Assembly (NCBI GenBank): GCA_013364255.1
Contig: CP054936.1
Coordinates: forward strand, 1,488,001 to 1,552,000
Origin: Streptomyces seoulensis
GTDB lineage: Bacteria > Actinomycetota > Actinomycetes > Streptomycetales > Streptomycetaceae
Direction: 5' to 3'
DNA length: 64,000 nt
Within the stretch, counting starts at the first letter, position 1; each line of letters opens with the position of its first letter. Below are positions 34,930-43,983 of the stretch, piece by piece. The notes under the pieces were generated by a model. It did no database searches, had not been told where the DNA came from, and saw only the letters and a program-made list of their open reading frames with translations. The translations under genes and the position numbers were made by a program.

Positions 34930-36453
34930 ATGAGCCCTTACAGGAGAGCCAGGACCGCGCTCACCGCCGCGGCCGCCGCCGCTCTCGTCGCGCTCACCGC
35001 CTTCACCGGCGCCCCGGCCGCCGCGCTCACCGCCGTACCGGCCGCCGCCGCCGACTCACCCGTCACCGTCCATCTGGACTGCTCACAGCCCCGCAACGGC
35101 ACCGGCGCCCGGAGCGCGCCGTACAACGACCTGGCCTCCGTCAACGCCCTGACGTTCGGACCCGGCGACACACTGGCCCTGGCCGCCGGCACGACCTGCC
35201 ACGGCACGCTCGCCCCGAAGGGCAGCGGCACCGCCGCCGCGCCCGTCTCCGTCGTCCCCTACGGCACCGGCGCCGCCCCGGTCGTGGACGCGGACGGCGC
35301 CGAGAACGCGCTGCGACTGACCGACCAGGACCACTGGACCGTCAAAGCGATCGAACTGACCGATCCGGCCGGTGCCGTGGCCCAGCGGCAGGGACTGCTG
35401 ATCGAGTCCACCGACGGCCGGACGCACTCCGGCTTCGACATCGACGGCCTGATCGTGGACCGGGTCGCGGGCGAGACCGACAAGGCCGCCCACGCGACCG
35501 CGTTCGCCCAGTCCGCCTGCATCCGCACCGGCGCGTCCGGCACCGGCTCCCTGCTCAGCGACGTCCACGTCCACCACACCCGCGTCAGCGACTGCGGCGG
35601 CGGCGGGATCAAGGTCCGTACCGGCACCGTCAACACCCGGCTGGGCCAGAACGTGCACGTCGACCACAACACCGTCAGCGCGGTCGGCGGCGACGGCGTC
35701 ATCGTCTCCTACGCCGAGTCCCCGCTGATCGAGTACAACACGGCGGCCGACCTCGGCACCGGCGCCTACCCGTGGACCGGCGGCAACTTCGCCGGGATCT
35801 GGGTGCTCGGCGACCACGACGCGGTCATCCAGAAGAACGTCGTGTACGGCAGCGTCATGTCCGCCTACGACAGCGAGGCGTTCGACTGCGACTGGGGCAA
35901 CACCGGCACCTGCACGGTGCAGTACAACTTCAGCCGGGACAACGCGGGCGGACTCTTCCTCGACTGCGACGGCTGCGGCACCGTCGGCGGGGCCACCGAG
36001 GTGGTGCGCTACAACATCTCCCAGAACGACTGCCGGATGGTCGGCGCCGGCGGCGGGCGCTCCGCCCTGCGCTTCTACGACAACGTCGTCCACTGCCCCG
36101 GCCGGAAACTCGATGTCAGCGTGCCCGCCGACAGTCTGATGGAGAACAACGTCTGGGTGGGCCGCGAGGACTCCCGGCTGCCCACCGGGCCGGGCGTCTC
36201 CTGGCAGTGGAACGTCTTCCAGGGCGTGCCGCGGCCCACCGCCAACGGCATCGTGGGCGACCCGCTGTTCGTGGCTCCGGGAACGGGCGGCGACACCCTC
36301 GGCTCGGCGGACGGCTACCGGCTCAGGGCGGGCTCGCCCGCGCTGGGCAACGGCGGCGTCGTCGCGGACAACGGCGGCCGCGACTACTGGGGCGCCCCGG
36401 TCTCCGCCACCGCCAAGCCGAACCGCGGGGCGGACGACGGCCCCGGCCTGTGA
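34930..36453 (+). CDS. Secreted right-handed parallel beta-helix protein (polysaccharide lyase/hydrolase-like)
   Basis: A typical export signal (basic start, then LTAAAAAALVALTAFTGAPAAA) precedes a 507-residue repetitive beta-helix body. Coil repeats of the kind xGIKVRTGTV, NVHVDHNTVSAVGGDGVIVSYAESPLIEYN and NVVYGSVMSAYDSEAFDCDWG are visible. The fold is used by pectate lyases, polygalacturonases and related enzymes. Asp-rich SEAFDCDWGN and DNAGGLFLDCDG could be an active-site cleft, but I cannot identify a family-specific catalytic set. A paired-Cys pattern suggests disulfides. Placement with sugar ABC transport suggests extracellular cleavage of a polymer. Confidence 0.75.
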   Translation: MSPYRRARTALTAAAAAALVALTAFTGAPAAALTAVPAAAADSPVTVHLDCSQPRNGTGARSAPYNDLASVNALTFGPGDTLALAAGTTCHGTLAPKGSGTAAAPVSVVPYGTGAAPVVDADGAENALRLTDQDHWTVKAIELTDPAGAVAQRQGLLIESTDGRTHSGFDIDGLIVDRVAGETDKAAHATAFAQSACIRTGASGTGSLLSDVHVHHTRVSDCGGGGIKVRTGTVNTRLGQNVHVDHNTVSAVGGDGVIVSYAESPLIEYNTAADLGTGAYPWTGGNFAGIWVLGDHDAVIQKNVVYGSVMSAYDSEAFDCDWGNTGTCTVQYNFSRDNAGGLFLDCDGCGTVGGATEVVRYNISQNDCRMVGAGGGRSALRFYDNVVHCPGRKLDVSVPADSLMENNVWVGREDSRLPTGPGVSWQWNVFQGVPRPTANGIVGDPLFVAPGTGGDTLGSADGYRLRAGSPALGNGGVVADNGGRDYWGAPVSATAKPNRGADDGPGL

Positions 36454-36458
36454 GCCAC

Positions 36459-36497
36459 CCCGGCCGGGGCGCTGGACGTGCCGGCGCCCCGGCCGGG
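36459..36497. terminator. Hairpin between convergent beta-helix and DUF2264 genes
   Basis: A perfect 14-bp stem (36459-36472 with 36484-36497; CCCGGCCGGGGCGC against its complement) encloses an 11-base loop in the 59-bp gap between the two stop codons. This is a likely bidirectional terminator. Confidence 0.65.
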
Positions 36498-36512
36498 ACG
36501 CCGGACGCGCCG

Positions 36513-38528
36513 TCAGCCGCCGCCCGGCGTGACGGCCACCGCGCCCGCGCGCACGACCGCCTCGCACCGGCTGCCGTCGGGCCAGTGGACGAGCAGCCGG
36601 TGCCCCTGCGCCGAGCGGTGTGCCGTCACGCGGACGGCGGGCCGTTCGGCGTCACCGGCGTCACCGGCGTCACCGGCGCCGCTCAGCCGCAGCAGCGAGA
36701 CGAACAGGCACTCCGCCGCCGTGACCGTGCCGGTCAGCGCGGGGACCGCCGCCGCGGGCCCGAACGCGGTGCCCGCCCTCGGCGTCACGGCCGTCGCGCC
36801 GGTGAAGCCGTGCAGCGCGACCGCCTCGGAGACCAGCGGGCGTCCGGCGACCAGCGCCCGCGCCCGGGCGCCGGTCACCGCGGTCTCCACCGCGGCGCCG
36901 GCCACGGCCCACCCGGTGTGCCGCACCGGGGTGCCCACGGCGGCTCCCGTGACCAGGTGCGCGTGGACCTCCAGCGCGCCGGCGGCGCACACCAGCGAGG
37001 TGACGCGGACGCCGGGCAGTTCGGCGCCGCCGGCGCGGGGCCGGTGGGCCGAGGCCGCCCAGTCCGCCCCCGTGCCCAGCGGCGTGATCCGGCCGCGCTC
37101 GCTCGCCCCGCCGTCGACCAGCAACGCGAAGTGATTGTCCGCCACGTCCGCCGTGTCGTCGGCGTCCGCCGATTCCGCTGCGTCCGCCGCGTCCGCCGCG
37201 TCGTCGGAGTGCGCCGCGAAGACCGGCGCGGTGGCGGTGGAGTACGCCAGGCGCGCGTACAGCGGGTCGTCCGGCAGGACCTCGTCCGCCGGCTGGTCGT
37301 CGCTGCCGTGGTTGTGGACGCGGACGAGCCCGTCCGCCGCCGTGGACTGCACCAGCCAGCCGGGACCGGCCGCCGGGCGCACGGCGTCGCCCCGTTCGAC
37401 CGGCGCGGCCTCCTCCGGCGCGGTCCACACCGGATGCCCGGCCGGCAGCAGCAGCCCGAGGAAGCCCTTGCTGGCCCAGTAGGGCGAGGCGGGCCCCGAG
37501 TACCCCTGCACCATCGGCGGGCAGGGGCCGAACCAGCCGAGCGTGAGCAGGCCGTCGGCGCACACCTCCTCGCGGTCCAGGAAGTAGCGCAGGGCGCCGG
37601 AGGCCAGCCGCCGGGTGGCGCCCGGGGCGAGCGGGCTGCGGCCGCTGAGCGCGCCGGCCCACAGCGCGGCGGCCGCGGCGAACCGGTAGGTCAGCGAACG
37701 CCCCTGGTGCAGCGGCGCGCCGTCGCCGCCGAAGGTGCGCGCGAACAGCTCCAGGTACTCCGACAGACGGGTGCCGTAGCGCTCCAGCGCCTGCCGGTCG
37801 CCGGCCAGGTGGGCGTGCAGAACCGGGTAGAGGTGGAAGGCCCAGCCGTTGTAGTGGTCGAAGGCGCGTGGGCGGCCGTCGGTGTACCAGCCGCCGCCGA
37901 CGTACCACCGCTCGATCCTGTCCAGCCCCCGGCGCACCGCCTCCTCGGCGGCCCGCACATGGTGGCCCGTCTCGGCGAGGAAGCCGCCGACGGCGACCTG
38001 GAACAGCCACCAGTTGTTGTCGACGGGGGTGTGGCGCAGCGCGCCGGCGAGCCAGTCGGCGGCCCGCTCCCGGGTGTGCCCAGGGAGGCGGTCCCACAGC
38101 CAGGGCCGGGTCAGGCGCAGGCCGAGCGCGATGGAGGCCGCCTCCACGATGGCCTGGCCGCGGTCGGTGACGGCCGGCCAGGAGAACGGGTCGCCGGCGG
38201 TCACCTCGCGCGCCGTCGTGGGGGAGCGGGTGCCGGCCTCCAGCCCCTGCGCGTACCGGTCGAGCAGGCCCAGCGGGTCCTGTCCGCCGGCGCCCGCGAC
38301 CCGGAAGGCCGCCATCAGGAACGTACGGGCGTAGCCCTCCAGACCGTCGGAGCGGGGGCCGGACCAGCTCGGGCGCGGGCCGGGCAGGGAGAGCAGGGCG
38401 TGCCGCGGGCCGGCGTGCCGCAGCGCCGCGGTCAGCAGCCCGTCCGCGGCGGCCTCCCAGTGGGCCCGCCCCCAGCCGGTGTACGGACTGAGCGAGCGGT
38501 CCTCGGGCGGGACGGGGATGCGCGGCAT
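36513..38528 (-). CDS. DUF2264 domain protein (putative carbohydrate-active enzyme)
   Basis: The 671-residue protein starts with RSLSPYTGWGRAHWEAAADGLLTAALRHAGPRHALLSLPG, the characteristic DUF2264 opening. It continues as an alpha/alpha-barrel-like Trp-rich region (LRHTPVDNNWWLFQVAVGGFLAETG, GWYTDGRPRAFDHYNGWAFHLYPVLHAHLAGD, QGYSGPASPYWASKGFLGLLLP), then a beta-rich C-terminal half. No signal peptide was found, so it acts on imported oligosaccharides in the cytoplasm. The layout resembles glucuronidase or lyase-type enzymes. Asp and Tyr in RAFDHYNGW and Tyr/Trp in SPYWASKGF are candidate active-site residues. The specific activity is unknown. Confidence 0.75.
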   Translation of the reverse strand: MPRIPVPPEDRSLSPYTGWGRAHWEAAADGLLTAALRHAGPRHALLSLPGPRPSWSGPRSDGLEGYARTFLMAAFRVAGAGGQDPLGLLDRYAQGLEAGTRSPTTAREVTAGDPFSWPAVTDRGQAIVEAASIALGLRLTRPWLWDRLPGHTRERAADWLAGALRHTPVDNNWWLFQVAVGGFLAETGHHVRAAEEAVRRGLDRIERWYVGGGWYTDGRPRAFDHYNGWAFHLYPVLHAHLAGDRQALERYGTRLSEYLELFARTFGGDGAPLHQGRSLTYRFAAAAALWAGALSGRSPLAPGATRRLASGALRYFLDREEVCADGLLTLGWFGPCPPMVQGYSGPASPYWASKGFLGLLLPAGHPVWTAPEEAAPVERGDAVRPAAGPGWLVQSTAADGLVRVHNHGSDDQPADEVLPDDPLYARLAYSTATAPVFAAHSDDAADAADAAESADADDTADVADNHFALLVDGGASERGRITPLGTGADWAASAHRPRAGGAELPGVRVTSLVCAAGALEVHAHLVTGAAVGTPVRHTGWAVAGAAVETAVTGARARALVAGRPLVSEAVALHGFTGATAVTPRAGTAFGPAAAVPALTGTVTAAECLFVSLLRLSGAGDAGDAGDAERPAVRVTAHRSAQGHRLLVHWPDGSRCEAVVRAGAVAVTPGGG

Positions 38529-38558
38529 GGCGGGCGGCTCCTTTGCTCCGGGATCCCG

Positions 38559-38606
38559 AATCTAGAAGTCACCAGATCGTTCGTCAATGCGATCGATCGA
38601 ACGATC
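38559..38606 (-). promoter_or_regulatory. Promoter and operator of the DUF2264 gene
   Basis: Read on the minus strand, TTGACG (plus 38582-38587) and TAGATT (plus 38559-38564) are 17 bases apart. The operator core TTCGATCGA (within plus 38591-38602) is centred about 9.5 bp upstream of the -35, roughly one turn closer than in the two plus-strand promoters. GATCGTTCG (38575-38583) and CGAACGATC (38598-38606) additionally form an inverted repeat flanking the -35 box. Confidence 0.6.
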
Positions 38607-38676
38607 CGGAGCGCGAAGCCGGGAGGGGGATCCAGTACAGCATTTGCGGCACATGCGGGGCCGCTGATGTGATCGG

Positions 38677-38729
38677 ATTCGATCGTTCGATCCAAGAGTG
38701 TTGACTTCGACCTGTGGTGCTCCCAAGAT
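38677..38729 (+). promoter_or_regulatory. Promoter and operator of the sugar ABC operon
   Basis: TTGACT (38701-38706) and CAAGAT (38724-38729) lie 17 bases apart. The TTCGATCG core in ATTCGATCGTTCGATC (38677-38692) is centred 18.5 bp upstream of the -35. This is the same distance as in the beta-helix promoter at 34845. Confidence 0.65.
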
Positions 38730-38828
38730 GTGGGCCAGCCGGAGTCCCGCGGCCCCGGCGTCCGGCCGGCCTCCTCGCCGGCGCCTCACCGGGCACACCC
38801 GACCGTCCCGTTCTCCAGGAGCCGAGCC

Positions 38829-40169
38829 ATGTCCGCTGCCCCCGCCCGTAGTCGCACCCCCTTGCGCGCCGCCGCCGCGCTCACCGCCGCCGCCCTGTCC
38901 GCCACCCTCCTCGCCGGCTGCGGCGGCGACGGCAAGGACGCGTCGGCGGGCCCGGACAAGCCCGTCGACATCACCTTCTGGGGCTGGGCCAAGGGCACGA
39001 AGCAAGTGGTGGACGCCTTCAACGCCTCCCACAAGGACGTGCGCGTCCGCTACGAGGAGATACCCTCCGGCGCGGCCGGCGGCTACGCCAAGCTGTCCAA
39101 CGCGGCCAAGGCGGGCAACGCGCCCGACGTGTTCAACGTCGAGTACCCGCAGCTGCCGGACTTCGTCAGCCAGGGCGCCGTGGCGGACATCAGCCAGTAC
39201 GTCGACGCCGGCCTCAAGGCCAAGTACCTGCCGCAGGCGGTCCAGTTGACCACCCTGGGCGGCGCGACCTACGCGCTGCCGCTGGACGCCGCGCCGCAGG
39301 TCTTCTACTACCGCAAGGACCTGTTCGCCAAGGCCGGCATCACGGCGGCCCCCACCACCTGGGCGGAGTTCCGCGCCGACGCCGTCAAGCTGAAGCAGGC
39401 CCAGCCCGGCAGCCGGATCGCCACCTTCTTCCCCGACGACCCGACCACCTTCGAGGCGATGGCCTGGCAGGCCGGCGCCCAGTGGTTCGGCACCTCAGGC
39501 GACACCTGGCAGGTGGGCCTGACCGGCGCCGAGACGAACAAGGCCGCCGACTACTGGCAGAAGATGATCGACGACGACCTGGTCCGCGTCGAGCCGTCGT
39601 TCAGCCAGCAGTGGACCGCCTCGCTGCAAAAGGGCGGGACCGCCGGCTACCTGGGCGCGTCCTGGGGCGGCGGCGTGCTCAAGGGCACCCTGCCCGAGGA
39701 GCAGGCCGGGAAGTGGGCCGTCGCCCCGCTGCCCGCCTGGAACGGCGCCGCCAGCGGCATGCTCGGCGGCAGCACCTTCGCCGTCTCCAAGGACAGCGGC
39801 AAGGTCAAGGCCGCCGTCGAGTTCGCCGCCTGGGCCACCACCACCGCCGAGGGCATCCAGGCCCGGATCTCCTCCGGCGACTCCTCCACCTACCCGGCCG
39901 ACCCGGACCTGGTGCCGGTCGCCGCCAAGGCGTTCAAGGCCGAGTTCTACGGCGGCCAGGACGTCTACGCCGTCTACAAGGGCGCCGCGGCGACCATCGG
40001 GCAGAAGTGGACCTGGGGCCCGGCGATGGGCGTCACCAACACCACCCTCAAGGACTCCTTCGGCAAGCTCGCCGACCACTCCGGCACGATCTCGCAGGCG
40101 CTCGCCGCCGCGCAGAAGGACACCGTCGCCGAGCTGAAGAACCGCGGCCTGAAGGTCTCCGCCCGGTGA
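38829..40169 (+). CDS. Sugar ABC transporter substrate-binding lipoprotein
   Basis: The N-terminus is a lipoprotein signal ending LLAGCGG (Cys about residue 31), which attaches the protein to the membrane surface. The rest is a 415-residue cluster-B/family-1 sugar-binding protein (VDITFWGWAKGTKQVVDAFNASHKDVRVRYEEIPSG, APDVFNVEYPQLPDFVSQG, DAAPQVFYYRKDLFAKAGI). An AGGAG ribosome site precedes ATG 38829. It starts the operon whose permeases overlap it by four bases. Aromatic residues (FWGW, YYRKD, WKTWGPAM-like QKWTWGPAM) would stack on sugar rings. The ligand is probably an oligosaccharide released by the locus's own enzymes. Confidence 0.9.
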   Translation: MSAAPARSRTPLRAAAALTAAALSATLLAGCGGDGKDASAGPDKPVDITFWGWAKGTKQVVDAFNASHKDVRVRYEEIPSGAAGGYAKLSNAAKAGNAPDVFNVEYPQLPDFVSQGAVADISQYVDAGLKAKYLPQAVQLTTLGGATYALPLDAAPQVFYYRKDLFAKAGITAAPTTWAEFRADAVKLKQAQPGSRIATFFPDDPTTFEAMAWQAGAQWFGTSGDTWQVGLTGAETNKAADYWQKMIDDDLVRVEPSFSQQWTASLQKGGTAGYLGASWGGGVLKGTLPEEQAGKWAVAPLPAWNGAASGMLGGSTFAVSKDSGKVKAAVEFAAWATTTAEGIQARISSGDSSTYPADPDLVPVAAKAFKAEFYGGQDVYAVYKGAAATIGQKWTWGPAMGVTNTTLKDSFGKLADHSGTISQALAAAQKDTVAELKNRGLKVSAR

Positions 40170-41143
40170 CCCCGACCGCACCCACGGCCGCCCGCCCGGC
40201 GGACGCCGCACCCTCCCGTACCGCCGCCGCCCCCCGACGACGGCGGCGGCACGGGGCGCCGGCCGTGCTGCTCACGCCGTTCTTCGTCCTGTTCACCGGC
40301 GCCACCCTGGTGCCGATCGGCTACGCCCTCTACCTCAGCCTCTACGCCGAGCACCGCTCCGGCCTCGGCTTCGGCGGCGGCGAGACCGTCTTCACCGGCC
40401 TCGGCAACTACACCAGGGCGCTGGGCGACGCCGCCTTCCGCGGCGGCTTCGTCAACCTCGCCGAGTACTGCCTGCTCTACATCCCGCTCATGACGGGCCT
40501 CGCCCTGGTGCTGGCCCTGCTGCTGGACTCCGCCCTGGTCCGGGCCCGCCGCTTCTTCCAACTCGCGCTGTTCCTGCCGCACGCGGTGCCCGGCACCATC
40601 GCCGCCCTGATCTGGGTCTACCTCTACACGCCCGGCATCAGCCCGGTCATCGGCGCCCTGGACGCGCTGGGCGCCCAGGCCGACCTGCTGGGCCATCCGC
40701 TGGCGGCCGTGGTCAACATGGCGGTGTGGGAGTGGACCGGCTACAACATGGTGATCTTCTTCGCCGCGCTCCAGGCCGTCCCGCGCGAGGTGCTGGAGGC
40801 CGCCGTCGTGGACGGCGCCGGACCGCTGCGCACCGCGCTCAGCATCAAGCTCCCGCTGATCCGCTCCTCGCTCGCGGTCGTGGGCCTGTTCACCGTCATC
40901 GGCTCCCTCCAGCTGTTCACCGAGCCGATGATCCTGCACGGCACCACGCCCAGCGTCACCTCCGCCTGGTCCCCCAACATGTACGCCTACACCGCGGCCT
41001 TCGAGCGGCACGACTACGGACTCGCCGCCGCCTCCTCGGTGCTGCTCGCGCTGGCCGCCGCCGGGCTCTCCTTCGCCGTCACCCGCGCCACCCGCGGCCG
41101 CGGCGGAAGCCGGCCCCCGCACGGAACGGAGCGCGCCGTATGA
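40166..41143 (+). CDS. Sugar ABC transporter permease, MalF/UgpA-like
   Basis: The GTG start (40166) overlaps the binding protein's stop. After a basic Arg-rich tail, six membrane helices are readable. The permease EAA loop for ATPase docking reads EVLEAAVVDGAGPLRTALSIKLPLI. The 325-residue length is normal. No ATPase gene occurs in the locus. In Streptomyces, carbohydrate importers of this class usually share the MsiK ATPase, so that is the expected partner. Confidence 0.9.
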   Translation: MTPTAPTAARPADAAPSRTAAAPRRRRRHGAPAVLLTPFFVLFTGATLVPIGYALYLSLYAEHRSGLGFGGGETVFTGLGNYTRALGDAAFRGGFVNLAEYCLLYIPLMTGLALVLALLLDSALVRARRFFQLALFLPHAVPGTIAALIWVYLYTPGISPVIGALDALGAQADLLGHPLAAVVNMAVWEWTGYNMVIFFAALQAVPREVLEAAVVDGAGPLRTALSIKLPLIRSSLAVVGLFTVIGSLQLFTEPMILHGTTPSVTSAWSPNMYAYTAAFERHDYGLAAASSVLLALAAAGLSFAVTRATRGRGGSRPPHGTERAV

Positions 41144-42021
41144 GCACCGCCACCGCGCGGCCCGGCGCCCGCCGCGCCGCGGACCGCCCCCGGTCGCTGT
41201 CGAGGGCCGCCGTCAACGGCGCCCTGGTGCTGGCCACCGCCTACACCCTGCTGCCGCTGGGCTGGCTGCTGACCGCCGCCGCCAAGAACACCGGCGACCT
41301 GCTCGGCGGCCGTGCCCTGACCCCCGCCACCTGGCACCTCGGCGCCAACCTGCACGCCCTGTTCACGGCCGGCGACGGCATCTATCTGCGCTGGTACGCC
41401 AACTCCCTGCTCTACGCCGGGATCGGCGCCGTCCTGTGCGCGCTGGTGTGCGTCTGCGCCGGATACGCCTTCCACGTCTACGCCTTCCCCGGCAAGGAGA
41501 AGCTGTTCGGACTGGTGCTGCTCGGCGTGCTGGTGCCCACCACCGCGCTAGCTCTGCCGATGTACCTGCTGGCCTCGAAGCTGGGCGTCGTCAACACCTT
41601 CTGGGCCGTCTTCGTGCCCAGCCTGGTCAACCCGTTCGGGGTCTATCTGGCGCGGGTCTTCTGCGCCGGGTACGTGCCGGGCGAGGTGCTGGAGGCCGCC
41701 CGCATGGACGGCGCCGGCGAACTGCGCACCTTCTGGTCGGTGGGCCTGCCGATGGTCATGCCCGGCTTCGTCACCGTGTTCCTCTTCCAGTTCACCGCCA
41801 TCTGGAACAATTTCTTCCTCCCGCTGGTGATGCTGTCCGACAACCGGCTCTTCCCGCTCAGCCTCGGCCTGTACAGCTGGAACACCCAGACCCACGCCTT
41901 CCCCGAGTACTACCCGCTGGTCGTCACCGGCTCCCTGCTCGGCATCGTCCCGCTGGTCGTCGCCTTCGTCGCGCTGCAACGCCACTGGAAGGCCGGCCTC
42001 ACCGCCGGGAGCGTCAAGTGA
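41140..42021 (+). CDS. Sugar ABC transporter permease, MalG/UgpE-like
   Basis: ATG 41140 overlaps the preceding stop (ATGA). The 293-residue product has six helices and the EAA loop EVLEAARMDGAGELRTFWSVGLPMVMPGF, with an ending typical of MalG proteins (PLVVAFVALQRHWKAGLTAGSVK). It pairs with the upstream permease to form the membrane channel. The next gene starts shortly after or overlapping its stop, so all four are one transcriptional unit. Confidence 0.9.
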   Translation: MSTATARPGARRAADRPRSLSRAAVNGALVLATAYTLLPLGWLLTAAAKNTGDLLGGRALTPATWHLGANLHALFTAGDGIYLRWYANSLLYAGIGAVLCALVCVCAGYAFHVYAFPGKEKLFGLVLLGVLVPTTALALPMYLLASKLGVVNTFWAVFVPSLVNPFGVYLARVFCAGYVPGEVLEAARMDGAGELRTFWSVGLPMVMPGFVTVFLFQFTAIWNNFFLPLVMLSDNRLFPLSLGLYSWNTQTHAFPEYYPLVVTGSLLGIVPLVVAFVALQRHWKAGLTAGSVK

Positions 42022-42056
42022 CCTCCGCCCCCGCCGCACCCGCACCGGAGAACCGA

Positions 42057-43127
42057 GTGTCCAACCCCCCGACCACCCCCACCGCGCAGCCGGCCCCGGC
42101 GCCGCCCGCCTCCGCGCGGCGCCGCCCGCGCACCCTGCTGGCCATGCACGCCGACCTCGCCGCACGGCTGATCGACCCCGCCACCCTGGACCGGCTCACC
42201 ACGCTCGCCGACCTCGACCCGGCCCTCGTCGTCGACGACTTCACCGACCCGCGGGCCGTCGAGGCGCTGCGCGAGACCGAGGTCATCGTCAGCAGCTGGG
42301 GCTGCCCGCCCCTGGACGAGGACGTGCTCGCCCGGGCGCCCGCGCTGCGCGCCGTCATCCACGCCGCCGGATCGGTCAAGCACCACATCACCGACGCCTG
42401 CTGGCGGCGCGGCATCCAGGTCACCTCGGCGGCCTGGGCCAACGCCCTGCCCGTCGCCGAGTACACCGTGGCCGTGATCCTCCTGGCCAACAAGGAACTG
42501 CTGCGCATCCGGGAGGACTTCCGCGCCCGCCGCGGCGAGCCGTACGACTGGCAGGCCGCCTACCCGCACGCCGGGAACTACCGGCGCACGGTCGGCGTCG
42601 TCGGCGCCTCCCGCATCGGCCGCCGCGTCCTGGAACTGCTGCGCCCGCACGACCTGCGCCTGCTGCTCCACGACCCCTATGTGGACCCGCGCGAGGCGCG
42701 TGACCTCGGCGCCCGCCCGGTGGAGCTGGACGAGTTGTGCGCCGCGAGCGACGTGGTGAGCGTCCACGCCCCCGAACTCCCTTCCACGCACCACCTGCTG
42801 GACCGGCGGCGGCTCGCCCTGATGCGGGACGGGGCGACCCTGGTCAACACCTCCCGCGGGTCCCTCCTCGACCAGGACGCGCTGATCGCGGAGGTGACCA
42901 CGGGGCGGCTGAACGCGGTCCTCGACGTCACCGTCCCCGAGGTCCTGCCGTCCGACTCGCCGCTGTACGACCTGCCCAACGTCCTGATCACCCCGCACAT
43001 CGCCGGCTCGCTCGGCGGCGAACTGCACCGGATGGCCGGCGCCGCGGCGGACGAACTCGCCCGCTACACGGCCGGCCTCCCCTTCGCCCACCCCGTGCTG
43101 GCCGAGGAGATCGACCGCTCGGCCTGA
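42057..43127 (+). CDS. D-isomer-specific 2-hydroxyacid dehydrogenase
   Basis: The NAD-binding half has VGVVGASRIGRRVLELLRPHDLRLLLHDPYV (about residues 165-196). Catalytic positions are Arg in LVNTSRGSLLDQDALI, an acidic residue in LDVTVPEVLPSDSPLYDLPN, and His in LITPHIAGSLGGE, the PGDH/SerA pattern. Start GTG 42057 has GGAG 8 bases upstream; GTG 42018, overlapping the permease stop, is an alternative that adds 13 residues. In this locus it probably oxidises or reduces a sugar-acid-derived 2-keto/2-hydroxy acid, consistent with uronate or sugar-acid catabolism. Confidence 0.8.
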   Translation: MSNPPTTPTAQPAPAPPASARRRPRTLLAMHADLAARLIDPATLDRLTTLADLDPALVVDDFTDPRAVEALRETEVIVSSWGCPPLDEDVLARAPALRAVIHAAGSVKHHITDACWRRGIQVTSAAWANALPVAEYTVAVILLANKELLRIREDFRARRGEPYDWQAAYPHAGNYRRTVGVVGASRIGRRVLELLRPHDLRLLLHDPYVDPREARDLGARPVELDELCAASDVVSVHAPELPSTHHLLDRRRLALMRDGATLVNTSRGSLLDQDALIAEVTTGRLNAVLDVTVPEVLPSDSPLYDLPNVLITPHIAGSLGGELHRMAGAAADELARYTAGLPFAHPVLAEEIDRSA

Positions 43128-43222
43128 GACGCGCCCCCCTGTCCCGGGCCGCGTCGGCGCCCTGGGCGAGGGAGTGACCGGCCGGGCGGGTGAACGGCTG
43201 AAGCCCCGTACCCGGAGTGAGC

Positions 43223-43259
43223 GCCCCGCCCCCCGGCGCACGGAACCGGGGGGCGGGGC
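43223..43259. terminator. 14-bp GC hairpin, convergent terminator
   Basis: GCCCCGCCCCCCGG (43223-43236) pairs perfectly with CCGGGGGGCGGGGC (43246-43259) across a 9-base loop. It lies between the dehydrogenase stop (43127, plus) and the TetR stop (43269, minus). Confidence 0.7.
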
Positions 43260-43268
43260 GGCCGTCTG

Positions 43269-43886
43269 CTATGCCGTCGCCGGTCCGGCGGGCGCCGCAG
43301 CGCGCGCGACGGTCGCGGAGGCGGTGAACAGGGCCTGGACGGCTGCGCGGACCTGGGCGTCGACCACCTCGGGGGCGGAGGCGTCGAGCTTGCCGTCGAG
43401 GTGCAGGAAGGCCAGGCCGTGGACGAGGGCCCACACCGTCGTCGACAGCGCCTCCGGATCGACGCCGGGGAAGGCGCGGTGGACGACGCCGCGGACGTAC
43501 TCCCGGATGGCGGCGGTCGCGGCGACGCGCTCCTCGCTGGTCGGGTCGCAGGGCTCGGCGAACATCACCCGGAACAGCGCCGGGTGGTCCAGCGCGAAGC
43601 GGACGTAGGCGACGGCGACCGCGGCGAGGTCGTCGGCGCTCGCGGGCGACGGGTGCGCGGCGGCCAGGTATCCGGCGAGTTCCTCGTAGCCCTGCGCGGC
43701 GACGGCGGAGACCAGCGCGTCACGGTCCGCGTAGTGGCGGTAGGGCGCCGTCGGCGACACGCCGGCCCGTCGCGCCACCGCCCGCAAGGACAGCCCGGCG
43801 CTGCCGTCCTCCTCCAGCAGCTCCCGCGCGGCCCGCAGACAGGCGGCGCGCAGATCGCCGTGGTGATACGCACTGGCCTGCGGCAC
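43269..43886 (-). CDS. TetR-family regulator next to an old-yellow-enzyme gene
   Basis: Residues 6-57 form the helix-turn-helix (YHHGDLRAACLRAARELLEEDGSAGLSLRAVARRAGVSPTAPYRHYADRDALVSAVA). The C-terminal domain has the HPALFRVMFAEPCDP block of the WHG/TetR_C_33 subclass. It is divergent from the old-yellow-enzyme gene. The AATGTA-N9-TACATT repeat between them is a good operator candidate. Such pairs usually respond to electrophilic or aromatic compounds. ATG 43886 begins the domain. Confidence 0.85.
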   Translation of the reverse strand: MPQASAYHHGDLRAACLRAARELLEEDGSAGLSLRAVARRAGVSPTAPYRHYADRDALVSAVAAQGYEELAGYLAAAHPSPASADDLAAVAVAYVRFALDHPALFRVMFAEPCDPTSEERVAATAAIREYVRGVVHRAFPGVDPEALSTTVWALVHGLAFLHLDGKLDASAPEVVDAQVRAAVQALFTASATVARAAAPAGPATA

Positions 43887-43929
43887 AGGTCACACTCCCT
43901 CATGTTGGCAGCGCTTACATCGCTGGTCT

Positions 43930-43950
43930 AATGTAGACGGTGCATACATT
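43930..43950. promoter_or_regulatory. TetR operator candidate AATGTA-N9-TACATT
   Basis: AATGTA (43930-43935) and TACATT (43945-43950) make an inverted repeat with a 9-base spacer. A second TACAT at 43916-43920 overlaps with it in pattern. The AT-rich site lies in the 97-bp divergent gap, placed to block both promoters. Confidence 0.55.
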
Positions 43951-43983
43951 CTACGCGATGAACGCGACGAAAGGGAAACTCCC

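Noticed and set aside
36513..38097. Alternative DUF2264 frame rich in RRR/PAG
   Set aside because: Shadow frame of the true gene without domain content.
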